Assembly (NCBI GenBank): GCA_016790285.1
Contig: JAEUPJ010000020.1
Coordinates: forward strand, 1-64,000
Direction: 5' to 3'
Origin: Roseateles sp.
GTDB lineage: Bacteria > Pseudomonadota > Gammaproteobacteria > Burkholderiales > Burkholderiaceae_C
DNA length: 64,000 nucleotides
Part shown: piece by piece, positions 19,834 to 29,637 of the stretch
How the letters are laid out: each line of letters begins with the position of its first letter
How positions within the stretch are numbered: the stretch's first letter is position 1
Made by a program: the position numbers and the translations under genes
The notes under the pieces: generated by a model
What the model saw: the letters and a program-made list of their open reading frames with translations, nothing else
Database searches by the model: none
What the model was told of the DNA's origin: nothing

Positions 19834-20618
19834 GCGCGCCGCCGGTGCTGTCGCTGCAGGCGGCCTCGCTGCGCCGCGCGGGCCAGGGTTTCGGGCCGTT
19901 CGACGTGCAGGTGCGGGCGGGCGAGCGCGTGGCGGTGCTCGGCCCCAGCGGCGCGGGCAAGTCGACGCTGCTCAAGCTGATGTCGGGGCAGCTCGCGCCG
20001 TCCGGCGGCCGTGTGCTGCTCGACGGCCAGGCCCTCGGCGCGCTCTCGCCCGCCGCCCGCGCCCGCCGCCGCGCGGTGCTGCCGCAATCGCAACAGGTGG
20101 CCTTCGGGCTGCCGGTGGAGCTGGTGGTGGGCCTGGGGCGCTGGGCGGTGGGCGCAGCGGGCGAGGAGGCGCGCTGGGTGCGCCAGGCCCTCGCCTGGGC
20201 CGAGGCCGGGCACCTGCACGGGCGCCGCTACGACCAGCTCTCGGGCGGTGAGCAGGCGCGGGTGCAGCTGGCGCGCGTGCTGGCCCAACTGGCCGATGTG
20301 CGCGATGGCCTGCTGTTGATGGACGAGCCGCTGGCGTCGCTGGACCCGGGCCTGCAGCTCGCGCTGCTGGACACCCTGAACCGCTTCTGCCGCGAGCGCG
20401 GGCATGCGCTGGTGGCGGTGCTGCACGACATCGCGCAGGCCCTGAACCGCTTCGACCGCCTGCTGCTGGTGAGCGGCGGCCGCGTGCAGGCCGACGTGCC
20501 AGCGGGTGCGGCGGCGCTGCCGGCGCTGGAGCGCCTGTTCGGGCTGCAGTTGCGAGCCGTGGCCCTGCCCGAAGGCGGCTGGGCGGTGGCGGCCCGGCCC
20601 CAGGAGGCGGTTGCATGA
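19830..20618 (+). CDS. hmuV: Heme ABC transporter ATP-binding protein HmuV
   Basis: HmuV is the ATPase that drives HmuU. The 262-residue protein has Walker A GPSGAGKST (residues 38-46), a Q loop around LPQSQQVAFGLPV (about 85-97), the ABC signature LSGGEQARVQLARVL (about 137-151), Walker B LLLMDEPLASLD (about 161-172) and the switch His in VAVLHDIAQ. It starts at GTG 19830 overlapping hmuU and ends overlapping the TonB-like gene. Gene order T-U-V is the standard heme importer order. Confidence 0.96.
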   Translation: MSAPPVLSLQAASLRRAGQGFGPFDVQVRAGERVAVLGPSGAGKSTLLKLMSGQLAPSGGRVLLDGQALGALSPAARARRRAVLPQSQQVAFGLPVELVVGLGRWAVGAAGEEARWVRQALAWAEAGHLHGRRYDQLSGGEQARVQLARVLAQLADVRDGLLLMDEPLASLDPGLQLALLDTLNRFCRERGHALVAVLHDIAQALNRFDRLLLVSGGRVQADVPAGAAALPALERLFGLQLRAVALPEGGWAVAARPQEAVA

Positions 20619-21286
20619 GGTCGGCGCGCGCTGCTGCGTGGTTGGCGGTCGCTGCCTGGCATGGCGCGCTGGTGGCGTCGTTGTGGGCCGGCCAGCACGG
20701 CGGCGCTGCGCCGGCCGCCCCCACGCTGGTGGTGCGTGTGCTGCCGGTGCGCGCGCCCGAGCGTTCGGCCGCCACGGTGGCTGCGCAGCTGCCGTTCGCG
20801 CCACCCCGGCAGGACTTGCCCGCCCTGGCCCTGGTGGCGCCGCCGGCCTTCGACATCGAGGCCGAGCCGCCGCGCCCCGATCTGGCCGGCGCCCCGGTGA
20901 CGACGCCATCGCCGGCCCCGGGGCCGCAGTTGCCCGCGGCCCCGGGGCCGCAGTTGCCCGCGGCCGCGCCCGCCGAGCCCGTGCTGGCTGTCGATGCGCC
21001 ACCGCTGCAGCCAGCCCGCCGTGCGGCCTGCGCCCCGACGCCCCACCCGCAGCCGCTGCGCGAGCGCGGCATCGAAGGCGTCGTGCGCCTGCGCGTGTGG
21101 GTGGACGAACTGGGCCGCGCCGGCCAGGTGCTCCTGGCCGGCAGCAGTGGCTGGCGCCTGTTCGACGACGCGGCCATGGCCCAGGCCCGCCGCTGCCCCT
21201 TCCACCCGGCCCAGCGGGGCTCGCAGCCCGTGGGCAGCTGGGTGGAGTTCCCTGTCCGCTTTGCCTTGGAGACCTCGAATGGCTGA
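20615..21286 (+). CDS. TonB-like energy transducer protein of the heme operon
   Basis: The 223-residue protein has one N-terminal hydrophobic segment (about 8-26, AAWLAVAAWHGALVASLWA), a long Pro/Ala-rich periplasmic linker (about 33-140) and a C-terminal TonB domain. That domain begins PHPQPLRERGIEGVVRLRVWV and ends GSWVEFPVRFAL (about 145-218). It probably serves as a dedicated TonB for the receptor at 14748, though exbB and exbD are not nearby. The linker contains two identical eight-residue repeats encoded by a 24-bp duplication. It overlaps hmuV by four bases and the DUF2325 gene by eight bases. Confidence 0.85.
   Translation: MRSARAAAWLAVAAWHGALVASLWAGQHGGAAPAAPTLVVRVLPVRAPERSAATVAAQLPFAPPRQDLPALALVAPPAFDIEAEPPRPDLAGAPVTTPSPAPGPQLPAAPGPQLPAAAPAEPVLAVDAPPLQPARRAACAPTPHPQPLRERGIEGVVRLRVWVDELGRAGQVLLAGSSGWRLFDDAAMAQARRCPFHPAQRGSQPVGSWVEFPVRFALETSNG
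20914..20961 (+). repeat. Two tandem 24-bp copies in the TonB linker
   Basis: Two perfect 24-base copies (20914-20937 and 20938-20961) keep the reading frame and encode the linker unit APGPQLPA twice. Copy number could change by slippage and alter the length of the periplasm-spanning linker in steps of eight residues. Confidence 0.95.
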
Positions 21287-22463
21287 CGCCTGCTGCGCCG
21301 CCCATGCGGCCCTTCCTGCCACCACCGGCTCACGCCGCCGCCGCCTCTGGGAGCTGGGCAGCCATGCCCATTGCCCCGTCATCGGCGTGTGCTTGCCCCT
21401 GGAGCGCGTGCGCCTGCTGGCCAAGCGCCACCTCGTGCTGCAGGGCGACGAAGACGACTACACGCTGCACTGCAGCCTCGTGACGGCGGCCGGGCGGCGC
21501 AACCTCATGGCCGAGGCGCTGCAGAAGGACCTGGAGCAGCGCTTCGCGCTGGACGTGCGCAGTGCCGCGCAGGCCAAATGCCGCGAGGCCCTCATGACCT
21601 GGTGGCGCGGCCGAGCGGCGCAGGGCGAGATCGCCGGTGCGCTGTGGGCCACGCTCACCCATGCCCGCTGTGACGAATGGCTTGAGATGCGCGTGCTCGG
21701 CCAAGTGCACATGCTGCAGCACCAGGTGGGTGCGGCGCAGCGGGTGGACATGGCGCGCCACCGCGAGCTGGTGGCCGAGCACCAGGCCCTGTCGCGCGAC
21801 TACGCCGAGGTGCAGCAGCGCGTGACCGCCTGGAGCTTGGCCCGCGCCCGCGAGCAGCAGGCCTGGGAGCAGGCGCGCATGCAGCAGCAGGCCACCGTCA
21901 TCGCGCTGCAGACCCAGCTGGCCCAGGCGCAGGAGCAACTGCAGCAATGGCAGGCCGCCCACCCCGACCTACCCGAGCGCGCCGCGCTGCAGGAGCGCCT
22001 GGCCGAGCAGCTCGTGCGCAACCAGGCGCTGCAGCGAGAGGTGAACCGGCTGGCGTCGCGGCCCCAGCCGAGCGTCGAGCCCAGGCCGGCGCCGGTCGCG
22101 GTGGCCGCAGCGGTGCCGGTGACGGAGGTGGTCAAGCTGGAGCACCGCGTGGTGCTCTGCGTGGGCGGGCGCGGCGGCAGCGTGCCGCAGTACCGGCAAG
22201 CGGTGGAGGGGTGCGGCGCGCAGTTCCTGCACCACGACGGCGGCGAAGAGCACAAGCCCGCGCAGCTCGAACCCCAGCTGGCCGCGGCCGACCTCGTCAT
22301 CTGCCAGACGGGCTGCATCAGCCACGATGCCTACTGGCGCGTCAAGGACCACTGCAAGCGCCACCACAAGCGCTGTGTCTTCGTGGAGACGCCCAGCCGC
22401 AGTGCCTTCGAACGTGCGCTCGCCCAGGCCGCGGCCGGCGAAGGGACAAACGCCGAGGTCTGA
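21279..22463 (+). CDS. DUF2325 domain protein, last gene of the heme operon
   Basis: I do not know a function for this 394-residue protein. It has three parts. The N-terminal part (about 1-150) is helical with several Cys and His (CCAAH near residue 5, then a HAHCPVIGVCLP motif near 29-40). The middle (about 160-275) is a Gln/Glu/Ala-rich coiled coil. The C-terminal DUF2325 domain (about 290-385) shows LCVGGRGG, FLHHDGG and LVICQTGCISHDAYWRVKDHC. The GG-rich first strand and the conserved Cys suggest a Rossmann-like domain with possible metal or redox chemistry, which is inference. It overlaps the TonB-like gene by eight bases, so it is probably Fur-regulated with heme uptake. Confidence 0.82.
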   Translation: MADACCAAHAALPATTGSRRRRLWELGSHAHCPVIGVCLPLERVRLLAKRHLVLQGDEDDYTLHCSLVTAAGRRNLMAEALQKDLEQRFALDVRSAAQAKCREALMTWWRGRAAQGEIAGALWATLTHARCDEWLEMRVLGQVHMLQHQVGAAQRVDMARHRELVAEHQALSRDYAEVQQRVTAWSLARAREQQAWEQARMQQQATVIALQTQLAQAQEQLQQWQAAHPDLPERAALQERLAEQLVRNQALQREVNRLASRPQPSVEPRPAPVAVAAAVPVTEVVKLEHRVVLCVGGRGGSVPQYRQAVEGCGAQFLHHDGGEEHKPAQLEPQLAAADLVICQTGCISHDAYWRVKDHCKRHHKRCVFVETPSRSAFERALAQAAAGEGTNAEV

Positions 22464-22532
22464 GGGGAAGCCCCCAGCGGGGCGGCAAACTCGGTGGCGC
22501 AAACTGCCATCGACAAGCAGCCGGAGACACGC

Positions 22533-23791
<1,259 letters not shown>

Positions 23792-23792
<1 letters not shown>

Positions 23793-25249
23793 TGCGCATC
23801 CTGCAAGTCAGCGCGGAGTTGTTCCCGCTGCTGAAGACCGGCGGCCTGGCCGACGTGGCCGGAGCACTGCCCGCCGCACTCGCTGCCGCCGGCGCCGAGC
23901 CGCGCCTGCTGGTGCCGGGCTTTCCGGCCATCCGCGAGTCGCTCACGAAGGAATGCGCCGTGGCCCCCGTGGCGCTGCCCTGGAGCGAGGACAGGGCGGC
24001 GCTGCTGCGCGGCCGCCTGCCGGGCTTCGACGTGCCCGTCTACGTGCTGGACGCCCCGGGCCTCTTCGACCGCCCGGGCAACCCCTATGGCGACGCCGTC
24101 GGCGTGGCCTACCCGGACAACCACCGCCGCTTCGCGCTGCTGGGCCTGGCGGCTGCACGCCTGGCCGAGGGCGTGGACGCGAGCTGGCGGCCGGAGGTCG
24201 TGCATGCGCACGACTGGCATGCGGGCCTGGCCTGCGCGCACATCGCCGCGAGCCGGTCGCGCCGGCGCAACGACGCGCGCACCGTCTTCACCATCCACAA
24301 CCTGGCCTACCAGGGGCTCTTCCCGGCCGACCACTTCTGCGACCTCGGCCTGCCGCCGCCGCACTACGCGGTGGAGGGCCTGGAGTTCTACGGCCAGGTG
24401 AGCTTCATGAAGGCAGGCCTGCATTTCGCCGACGCCATCACCACCGTCAGCCCCAGCTACGCGCGCGAGATCCAGACGCCCGAGCAGGGCTGCGGCCTGG
24501 ACGGCCTGCTGCGCCACCGTGCACAGGACCTGCACGGCATCCTGAACGGTGTCGACTACGCCGTCTGGTCGCCCGCGCATGACCGCAGCATCGCCCAGGC
24601 CTACAGCCTCGATCGCCCGGAAGGCAAGGCCGACTGCAAGGCCGCGCTGCAGCGCGAATGCGGCCTGGACGTGCGCGCGGACGCCCCGCTCTTCGGCGTC
24701 GTCAGCCGGCTGACCGAGCAAAAGGGCCTGCCCCTCGTGCTGGAGGCGCTCAACGACCTGATTGACGCGGGCGGCCAGCTCGTCGTGCTCGGCAGCGGCG
24801 ACGCGCGCCTGGAAGCGGCTTTCGCCGATGCCGCCGCCAGGCATCCGGGTCAAGTGGCCCGACGCACCGGCATGGACGAGGGCCTGGCTCACCGCATCTA
24901 CGCGGGCAGCGACGTCGTCCTCGTCCCCAGCCGCTTCGAGCCCTGCGGCCTCACGCAGCTCTACGGCCTGAGCTACGGTGCGCTGCCCTTGGTGCACCGT
25001 GTGGGCGGCCTGGGCGACACCGTCGTCGACACCACGCTCGAAGACCTCGCCGCCGGCACCGCCACGGGCTTCGTCTTCAACGCCTTCACGGCCGATGCCT
25101 ACCGCCGCGCGCTGCGCCGTGCGTTCGCGTTGTGGAGCCGGCCGGCGTACTGGGCCCGCGTGCGGGATGCGGCCATGCGTCAGCACTTTGGTTGGGGTGC
25201 CGCCGCGCAGCGGTACATGGCGGTCTATGAAGGCCTGCTACAGCGCTAA
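23792..25249 (+). CDS. glgA: Glycogen synthase (ADP-glucose type)
   Basis: GlgA elongates the alpha-1,4-glucan using ADP-glucose supplied by GlgC. The 485-residue GT5 enzyme begins with RILQVSAELFPLLKTGGLADV, containing the KTGGL ADP-glucose motif (residues 15-19). It has HAHDWHAGLA (about 135-144), TIHNLAYQGLF (about 168-178), GVVSRLTEQKGL (about 303-314) and the second-domain ESCGL-equivalent SRFEPCGLTQLYGL (about 378-391). The glgC-glgA pair is compact. No branching, debranching or phosphorylase genes follow here. It converges on the EamA gene with a 12-base overlap. Confidence 0.97.
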
Positions 25250-26122
25250 CCCGATGACCCCGCCGCCAATCAGCGCGGCGCCCGCCAGCCGCCACCCGCG
25301 CTCGCCTTCGCCGAGCAACTGCCCACCGAGCAACGCCGCAAACAGCATCGACACCTCCCGCGCCGGAGCCACGCGTGACAGCGGCGCCTCGCGCATGGCC
25401 ATCAGCACGAGGATGTAGGCCAGCGGCCCAAGGCCTGCCACGGCCAGCACGCCGCGCCAGGAGCGCTTGAGCTCGGGCCAGAAGCTGTGCGGCGCGCGCA
25501 TGGCAACCGGCAGTTGCAGCGGCACGCGCAGCACGTTGCCGAAGTAGTCGAGCATCAGCGGCGACACGGCCAGCACCTTGACGGCATAGCCGTCCAGCAC
25601 GGTGTAGCCGGCGATCAGCGTGCCGGTGGCCGCACCCCACCACACGCCCAGGCGCCGTCGCCGTGCCGCGTCCGCGTCATGGGCCACGCCGCGGCCGATG
25701 AGGCGCGGGCCCATGGTGATGAGCAGGATGCCGCCCACCACGCCCGCCAACCCGAGCGCGCCATGCAGGCCGAGGTCCTCACCCAGCAGCAGCACGGCCG
25801 CGAGCGCCGACAGCAGCGGCCCGCTGCCCCGCGCGACTGGGTAGACCACGGTCAGGTCGGCCGCGCGGTAGCCGGCGATCAGGCAGTTGAAGTAGCCCAG
25901 GTGGACGACGGCGCTGGCCAGCACGAACCCCCACGTCAGCAGCGTCCAGCCGGGGAGTTCGGCCAGCCCCACCCACAGGACGGCCGGCAGCCAGAGCACC
26001 GTCACGCCCAGCGAACAGCTCAGCACGAAATGCGTGCCGCCACCCCAGCGCTTGGCGGCGAGGTTCCAGAGGGCGTGCAGGAGGGCGGCGGTGAGGACGA
26101 GCAGCAGCGCGTGGAGCGGCAT
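25238..26122 (-). CDS. EamA-family (DMT) transporter
   Basis: The 294-residue inner-membrane protein has about ten hydrophobic segments in two halves, the EamA/DMT layout. The first half starts PLHALLLVLTAALLHALWNLAAK, and the second ends in LGEGERGWRLAGAALIGGGVIGL, the usual last-helix motif. VVYPVARGSGPLLSALAAVLLLGE near residues 84-107 is also typical. Substrate is unknown, and members export amino acids or other small metabolites. The start ATG (26120-26122) overlaps the ppsR stop by one base, so the two are probably cotranscribed. Sequence upstream of that ATG is ppsR shadow. Confidence 0.88.
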   Translation of the reverse strand: MPLHALLLVLTAALLHALWNLAAKRWGGGTHFVLSCSLGVTVLWLPAVLWVGLAELPGWTLLTWGFVLASAVVHLGYFNCLIAGYRAADLTVVYPVARGSGPLLSALAAVLLLGEDLGLHGALGLAGVVGGILLITMGPRLIGRGVAHDADAARRRRLGVWWGAATGTLIAGYTVLDGYAVKVLAVSPLMLDYFGNVLRVPLQLPVAMRAPHSFWPELKRSWRGVLAVAGLGPLAYILVLMAMREAPLSRVAPAREVSMLFAALLGGQLLGEGERGWRLAGAALIGGGVIGLAL

Positions 26123-26943
26123 CAGTACATGAGCCGGTCCGGCCGGATGTCGCGCAGGATGGTGGTGGCGATCTCTTCGATGCTCTTGTGCGTGGAGGAC
26201 AGCCACGAGATGCCGTCGCGCTTCATCATGGCTTCGGCCTCGTTGACCTCGTAGCGGCAGTTCAGCACGTCGGCGTACTTGCTGCCCGGGCGGCGCTCGT
26301 TGCGGATGGAGGCCAGCCGTTCGGGGTCGATGGTCAGGCCGAAGCACTTGCGCTTGTGCGGCAACAGCGGCGCGGGCAACTTGCGGCGTTCGAAGTCCTC
26401 GGGAATGAGCGGGTAGTTGGCCGCCTTGATGCCGTGCTGCATGGCGAGGTAGAGCGACGTCGGCGTCTTGCCGCAGCGGCTCACGCCCACGAGGATGACG
26501 TCGGCGCGGTCCAGGTTCTTGGCCGACTGGCCGTCGTCGTGTGCCAGCGAGAAGTTGATGGCCTCGATGCGGTCGTGGTACTCCTGGCTCTGCGCCACAT
26601 TGGAGAAGCGCCCCACCCGGTGGTTGCTCTTGATGCCGAACTCGTCTTCCAGCGGCTCGATGAAGGTGCCGAACATGTCCATGACCCGGCCCTGGCAGTG
26701 CTCGCGCACGACCTTGAGCACCTCGCGGTTGACGAGCGTCGCGAACACGATGGGCGTGCGCCCTTCGCGCACGGCCGCCTCGTTGATCTCCTGGACGACG
26801 GCATGCGCCTTCTCGGCGGTGTCGATGAACGGGCGGCGCACGTGGCGCGGCTTGATCTCGAACTGCGCCAGGATCGAGTTACCGAAGGTTTCGGCGGTGA
26901 TGCCGGTGCCGTCTGAGACGAAATACACGGTTCTGTCGGTCAT
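26122..26943 (-). CDS. ppsR: Phosphoenolpyruvate synthase regulatory protein (kinase/phosphorylase)
   Basis: PpsR inactivates PEP synthase by ADP-dependent threonine phosphorylation and reactivates it by phosphorolysis. The 273-residue DUF299-family protein starts TVYFVSDGTGITAETFGNS, and has the P-loop GVSRCGKT at residues 153-160 followed by PTSLYLAMQ. It ends with the conserved SRASAKYADVLNCR-like region (here GSKYADVLNCRYEVNEAE). Its target ppsA is divergent from it across 207 bases, the usual arrangement in betaproteobacteria. Confidence 0.96.
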   Translation of the reverse strand: MTDRTVYFVSDGTGITAETFGNSILAQFEIKPRHVRRPFIDTAEKAHAVVQEINEAAVREGRTPIVFATLVNREVLKVVREHCQGRVMDMFGTFIEPLEDEFGIKSNHRVGRFSNVAQSQEYHDRIEAINFSLAHDDGQSAKNLDRADVILVGVSRCGKTPTSLYLAMQHGIKAANYPLIPEDFERRKLPAPLLPHKRKCFGLTIDPERLASIRNERRPGSKYADVLNCRYEVNEAEAMMKRDGISWLSSTHKSIEEIATTILRDIRPDRLMY

Positions 26944-27150
26944 GGCGGGCTTCCGGCGAGATCGAGGGGGTGCGAAGAAACCCCATCATAGGAGCGCCCA
27001 CCTCTAGAATCGCCGGCAATTGCTTTGCCCCACCATGCGCACCCCCACCTCATTCCAAGAACACCAGACCGGTGTGAACACGCGCCGTAACCGGCCGTGC
27101 CTGGGTGCAGCGGACACAGCCCCGAGTTTTCAACCTCCCGGAGTTTTCCC

Positions 27151-29562
27151 ATGTCTGCTGCACGCTTTGAGGCGACCGCCCTGGTCGTTCCGTTTGAGAA
27201 CCTGAGGATGACCGACGTCGAGGCGGTCGGTGGAAAGAACGCCAGCCTCGGCGAAATGATCTCCCAGCTCTCGGACGCTGGCGTGCGCGTGCCCGGTGGT
27301 TTTGCGACCACGGCTCACGCGTTCCGACAGTTCCTGAAGCACGAAGGCCTGGACGCCCGCATCGCGGCGCGCCTGTCCACGCTCAACACCGACGACGTCC
27401 GCGCGCTGGCCGAGGCCGGCGCCGAGATCCGCGGCTGGATCGAGGCCCAACCCTTCCCGGCGGACCTGGAAGCGCAGGTCCGCTCGTCCTACGCGCAACT
27501 CACCGCCGACAACCCCGACGCCACCTTCGCCGTGCGCTCTTCGGCCACTGCCGAAGACCTGCCTGACGCGTCTTTCGCCGGCCAGCAGGAAACCTTCCTG
27601 AACGTGCACGGCATCGACGAGGTGCTGCACAAGATGCGCGAGGTGTTCGCCTCGCTCTACAACGACCGCGCCATCAGCTACCGCGTGCACAAGGGCTTCG
27701 CCCATGGCGACGTGGCGCTGTCCGCAGGCGTGCAGCGCATGGTGCGCAGCGACCTCGGCTCGGCGGGCGTCATGTTCACCATCGACACCGAAAGCGGTTT
27801 CCAGGAAGTCGTCTTCATCACGTCCAGCTACGGCCTGGGCGAGACGGTGGTGCAGGGCGCCGTGAACCCGGACGAGTTCTACGTCCACAAGCCCGCGCTC
27901 AAGGCCGGCAAGCTGGCCATCATCCGCCGCAACCTGGGCTCCAAGCTCATCCGCATGGAGTTCGCGAGTCCCGAGGAGAAGGCGGCCTCCGGCAAGCTCG
28001 TCAAGACCGTGGACACGGCCCCCGAGGCGCGCAACCGCTACTCGCTCAACGACGCGGAAGTCACTGAGCTGGCCAGGTACGCCCTCATCATCGAGCAGCA
28101 CTACGGCCGCGCGATGGACATCGAGTGGGGCCGCGACGGCGTGGACGGCAAGCTCTACATCCTGCAGGCCCGGCCTGAGACGGTGAAGAGCCAGTCCGCC
28201 GGCCAGGTCGAACACCACTACAAGCTCAAGGCCCACAGCGCCGTGCTGGCCGAGGGCCGCGCCATCGGCCAGAAGATCGGCACTGGCCCCGTGCGCCTGG
28301 TGGACAGCGTCGCCGAGATGGAGCGCGTGCAGCCGGGCGACGTGCTCGTCACCGACATGACCGACCCCAACTGGGAGCCGGTCATGAAGCGCGCCAGCGC
28401 CATCGTCACCAACCGCGGCGGGCGCACTTGCCACGCGGCCATCATCGCCCGCGAGCTGGGCATCCCGGCCGTGGTCGGCTGCGGTGACGCCACCGAGACG
28501 CTGAAGGACGGCCAGCTCGTCACCGTCGCCTGCTCCGAGGGCGACACGGGCTACATCTACGACGGTCTGCTCGAGACCGAGGTCAGCGAAGTGCACCGCG
28601 GCGAGCTGCCGTACTGCCCGATCAAGATCATGATGAACGTCGGCAACCCGCAGCTGGCGTTCAACTTCGCGCAGATGCCCTCGGGCGGCGTGGGCCTGGC
28701 GCGGCTCGAGTTCATCATCAACAACAACATCGGCGTCCACCCCAAGGCGATCCTGGACTACCCCAACATCGATGCTGACCTGAAGAAGGCCGTCGAGTCG
28801 GTCGCCCGTGGCCACGCCTCGCCGCGCGCCTTCTACGTGGACAAGCTGGCCGAAGGCATCGCCACGATTGCCGCGGCCTTCTTCCCGCGCCCGGTCATCG
28901 TGCGCCTGTCGGACTTCAAGTCCAACGAGTACCGCAAGCTCATCGGCGGCACCCGCTACGAGCCGGACGAAGAAAACCCGATGCTGGGCTTCCGTGGCGC
29001 CAGCCGCTACATCAGCGGCGAGTTCCAGGACGCCTTCGCGATGGAGTGCGAGGCCCTCAAGCGGGTGCGCAAGGACATGGGCCTGACCAACGTCGAGATC
29101 ATGGTGCCCTTCGTGCGCACCGTGAAGCAGGCGGAGCAGGTCGTGACGATGCTGGCCGAGCGCGGCCTCAAGCGTGCGGCCTCCGGCGGCACCGACGGCC
29201 TGCGCATCATCATGATGTGCGAAGTGCCCAGCAACGCCATCCTCGCCGAGCAGTTCCTGGAGCATTTCGACGGCATGTCCATCGGCTCCAACGACCTGAC
29301 CCAGCTCACGCTGGGCCTGGACCGCGACTCAGGCCTGGAGCAGCTCGCCGGCGACTTCGACGAGCGTGACCCCGCCGTCAAGGCCATGATCTCCCGCGCC
29401 ATCCGTGCCTGCCGCGCCACGGGCAAGTACATCGGCATCTGCGGCCAGGGCCCCAGCGACCACCCCGACTTCGCCGACTGGCTGGCCGAGGAGGGCATCG
29501 TGTCGATCTCGCTGAACCCGGACACCGTCATCGAAACCTGGCAGCGCCTGGCCGCCAAGTAA
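27151..29562 (+). CDS. ppsA: Phosphoenolpyruvate synthase
   Basis: PpsA makes PEP from pyruvate and ATP for gluconeogenesis. The 803-residue protein has the N-terminal pyruvate/ATP-binding domain ([11 protein letters not shown] near residue 24; [20 protein letters not shown] near 129-148). The swivelling phosphohistidine domain has [20 protein letters not shown] with catalytic His428, and the C-terminal PEP-binding barrel has MCEVPSN and [15 protein letters not shown]. Start ATG 27151 follows a cggag site. The same frame is open back to 27097 without conserved sequence. The Thr target of PpsR lies next to the catalytic His (RTCH), as in the family. Confidence 0.98.
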   Translation: MSAARFEATALVVPFENLRMTDVEAVGGKNASLGEMISQLSDAGVRVPGGFATTAHAFRQFLKHEGLDARIAARLSTLNTDDVRALAEAGAEIRGWIEAQPFPADLEAQVRSSYAQLTADNPDATFAVRSSATAEDLPDASFAGQQETFLNVHGIDEVLHKMREVFASLYNDRAISYRVHKGFAHGDVALSAGVQRMVRSDLGSAGVMFTIDTESGFQEVVFITSSYGLGETVVQGAVNPDEFYVHKPALKAGKLAIIRRNLGSKLIRMEFASPEEKAASGKLVKTVDTAPEARNRYSLNDAEVTELARYALIIEQHYGRAMDIEWGRDGVDGKLYILQARPETVKSQSAGQVEHHYKLKAHSAVLAEGRAIGQKIGTGPVRLVDSVAEMERVQPGDVLVTDMTDPNWEPVMKRASAIVTNRGGRTCHAAIIARELGIPAVVGCGDATETLKDGQLVTVACSEGDTGYIYDGLLETEVSEVHRGELPYCPIKIMMNVGNPQLAFNFAQMPSGGVGLARLEFIINNNIGVHPKAILDYPNIDADLKKAVESVARGHASPRAFYVDKLAEGIATIAAAFFPRPVIVRLSDFKSNEYRKLIGGTRYEPDEENPMLGFRGASRYISGEFQDAFAMECEALKRVRKDMGLTNVEIMVPFVRTVKQAEQVVTMLAERGLKRAASGGTDGLRIIMMCEVPSNAILAEQFLEHFDGMSIGSNDLTQLTLGLDRDSGLEQLAGDFDERDPAVKAMISRAIRACRATGKYIGICGQGPSDHPDFADWLAEEGIVSISLNPDTVIETWQRLAAK

Positions 29563-29585
29563 GCCTTCGCGCCTTGTTCGCACCG

Positions 29586-29619
29586 GCCCGGGTTCTCCGC
29601 AGGGGAATCCGGGCTTTTT
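29586..29619 (+). terminator. Terminator of ppsA
   Basis: Stem gcccgg (29586-29591) / ccgggc (29609-29614), extended by imperfect inner pairing, is followed by TTTTT at 29615-29619. It separates ppsA from the symporter gene, whose start is only 18 bases further. Confidence 0.9.
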
Positions 29620-29637
29620 GTTGTCGATGATTCGGCC

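Noticed and set aside
19500..21305. A 601-codon minus-strand frame opposite hmuU, hmuV and the TonB-like gene
   Set aside because: Low-complexity Arg/Pro/Ala/Gly composition and full overlap with recognised plus-strand genes.
22464..22532. Second copy of the fabZ-lpxA repeat element before glgC
   Set aside because: Only the short cccccagcgggg-like core is similar, and the nested hairpin is absent.
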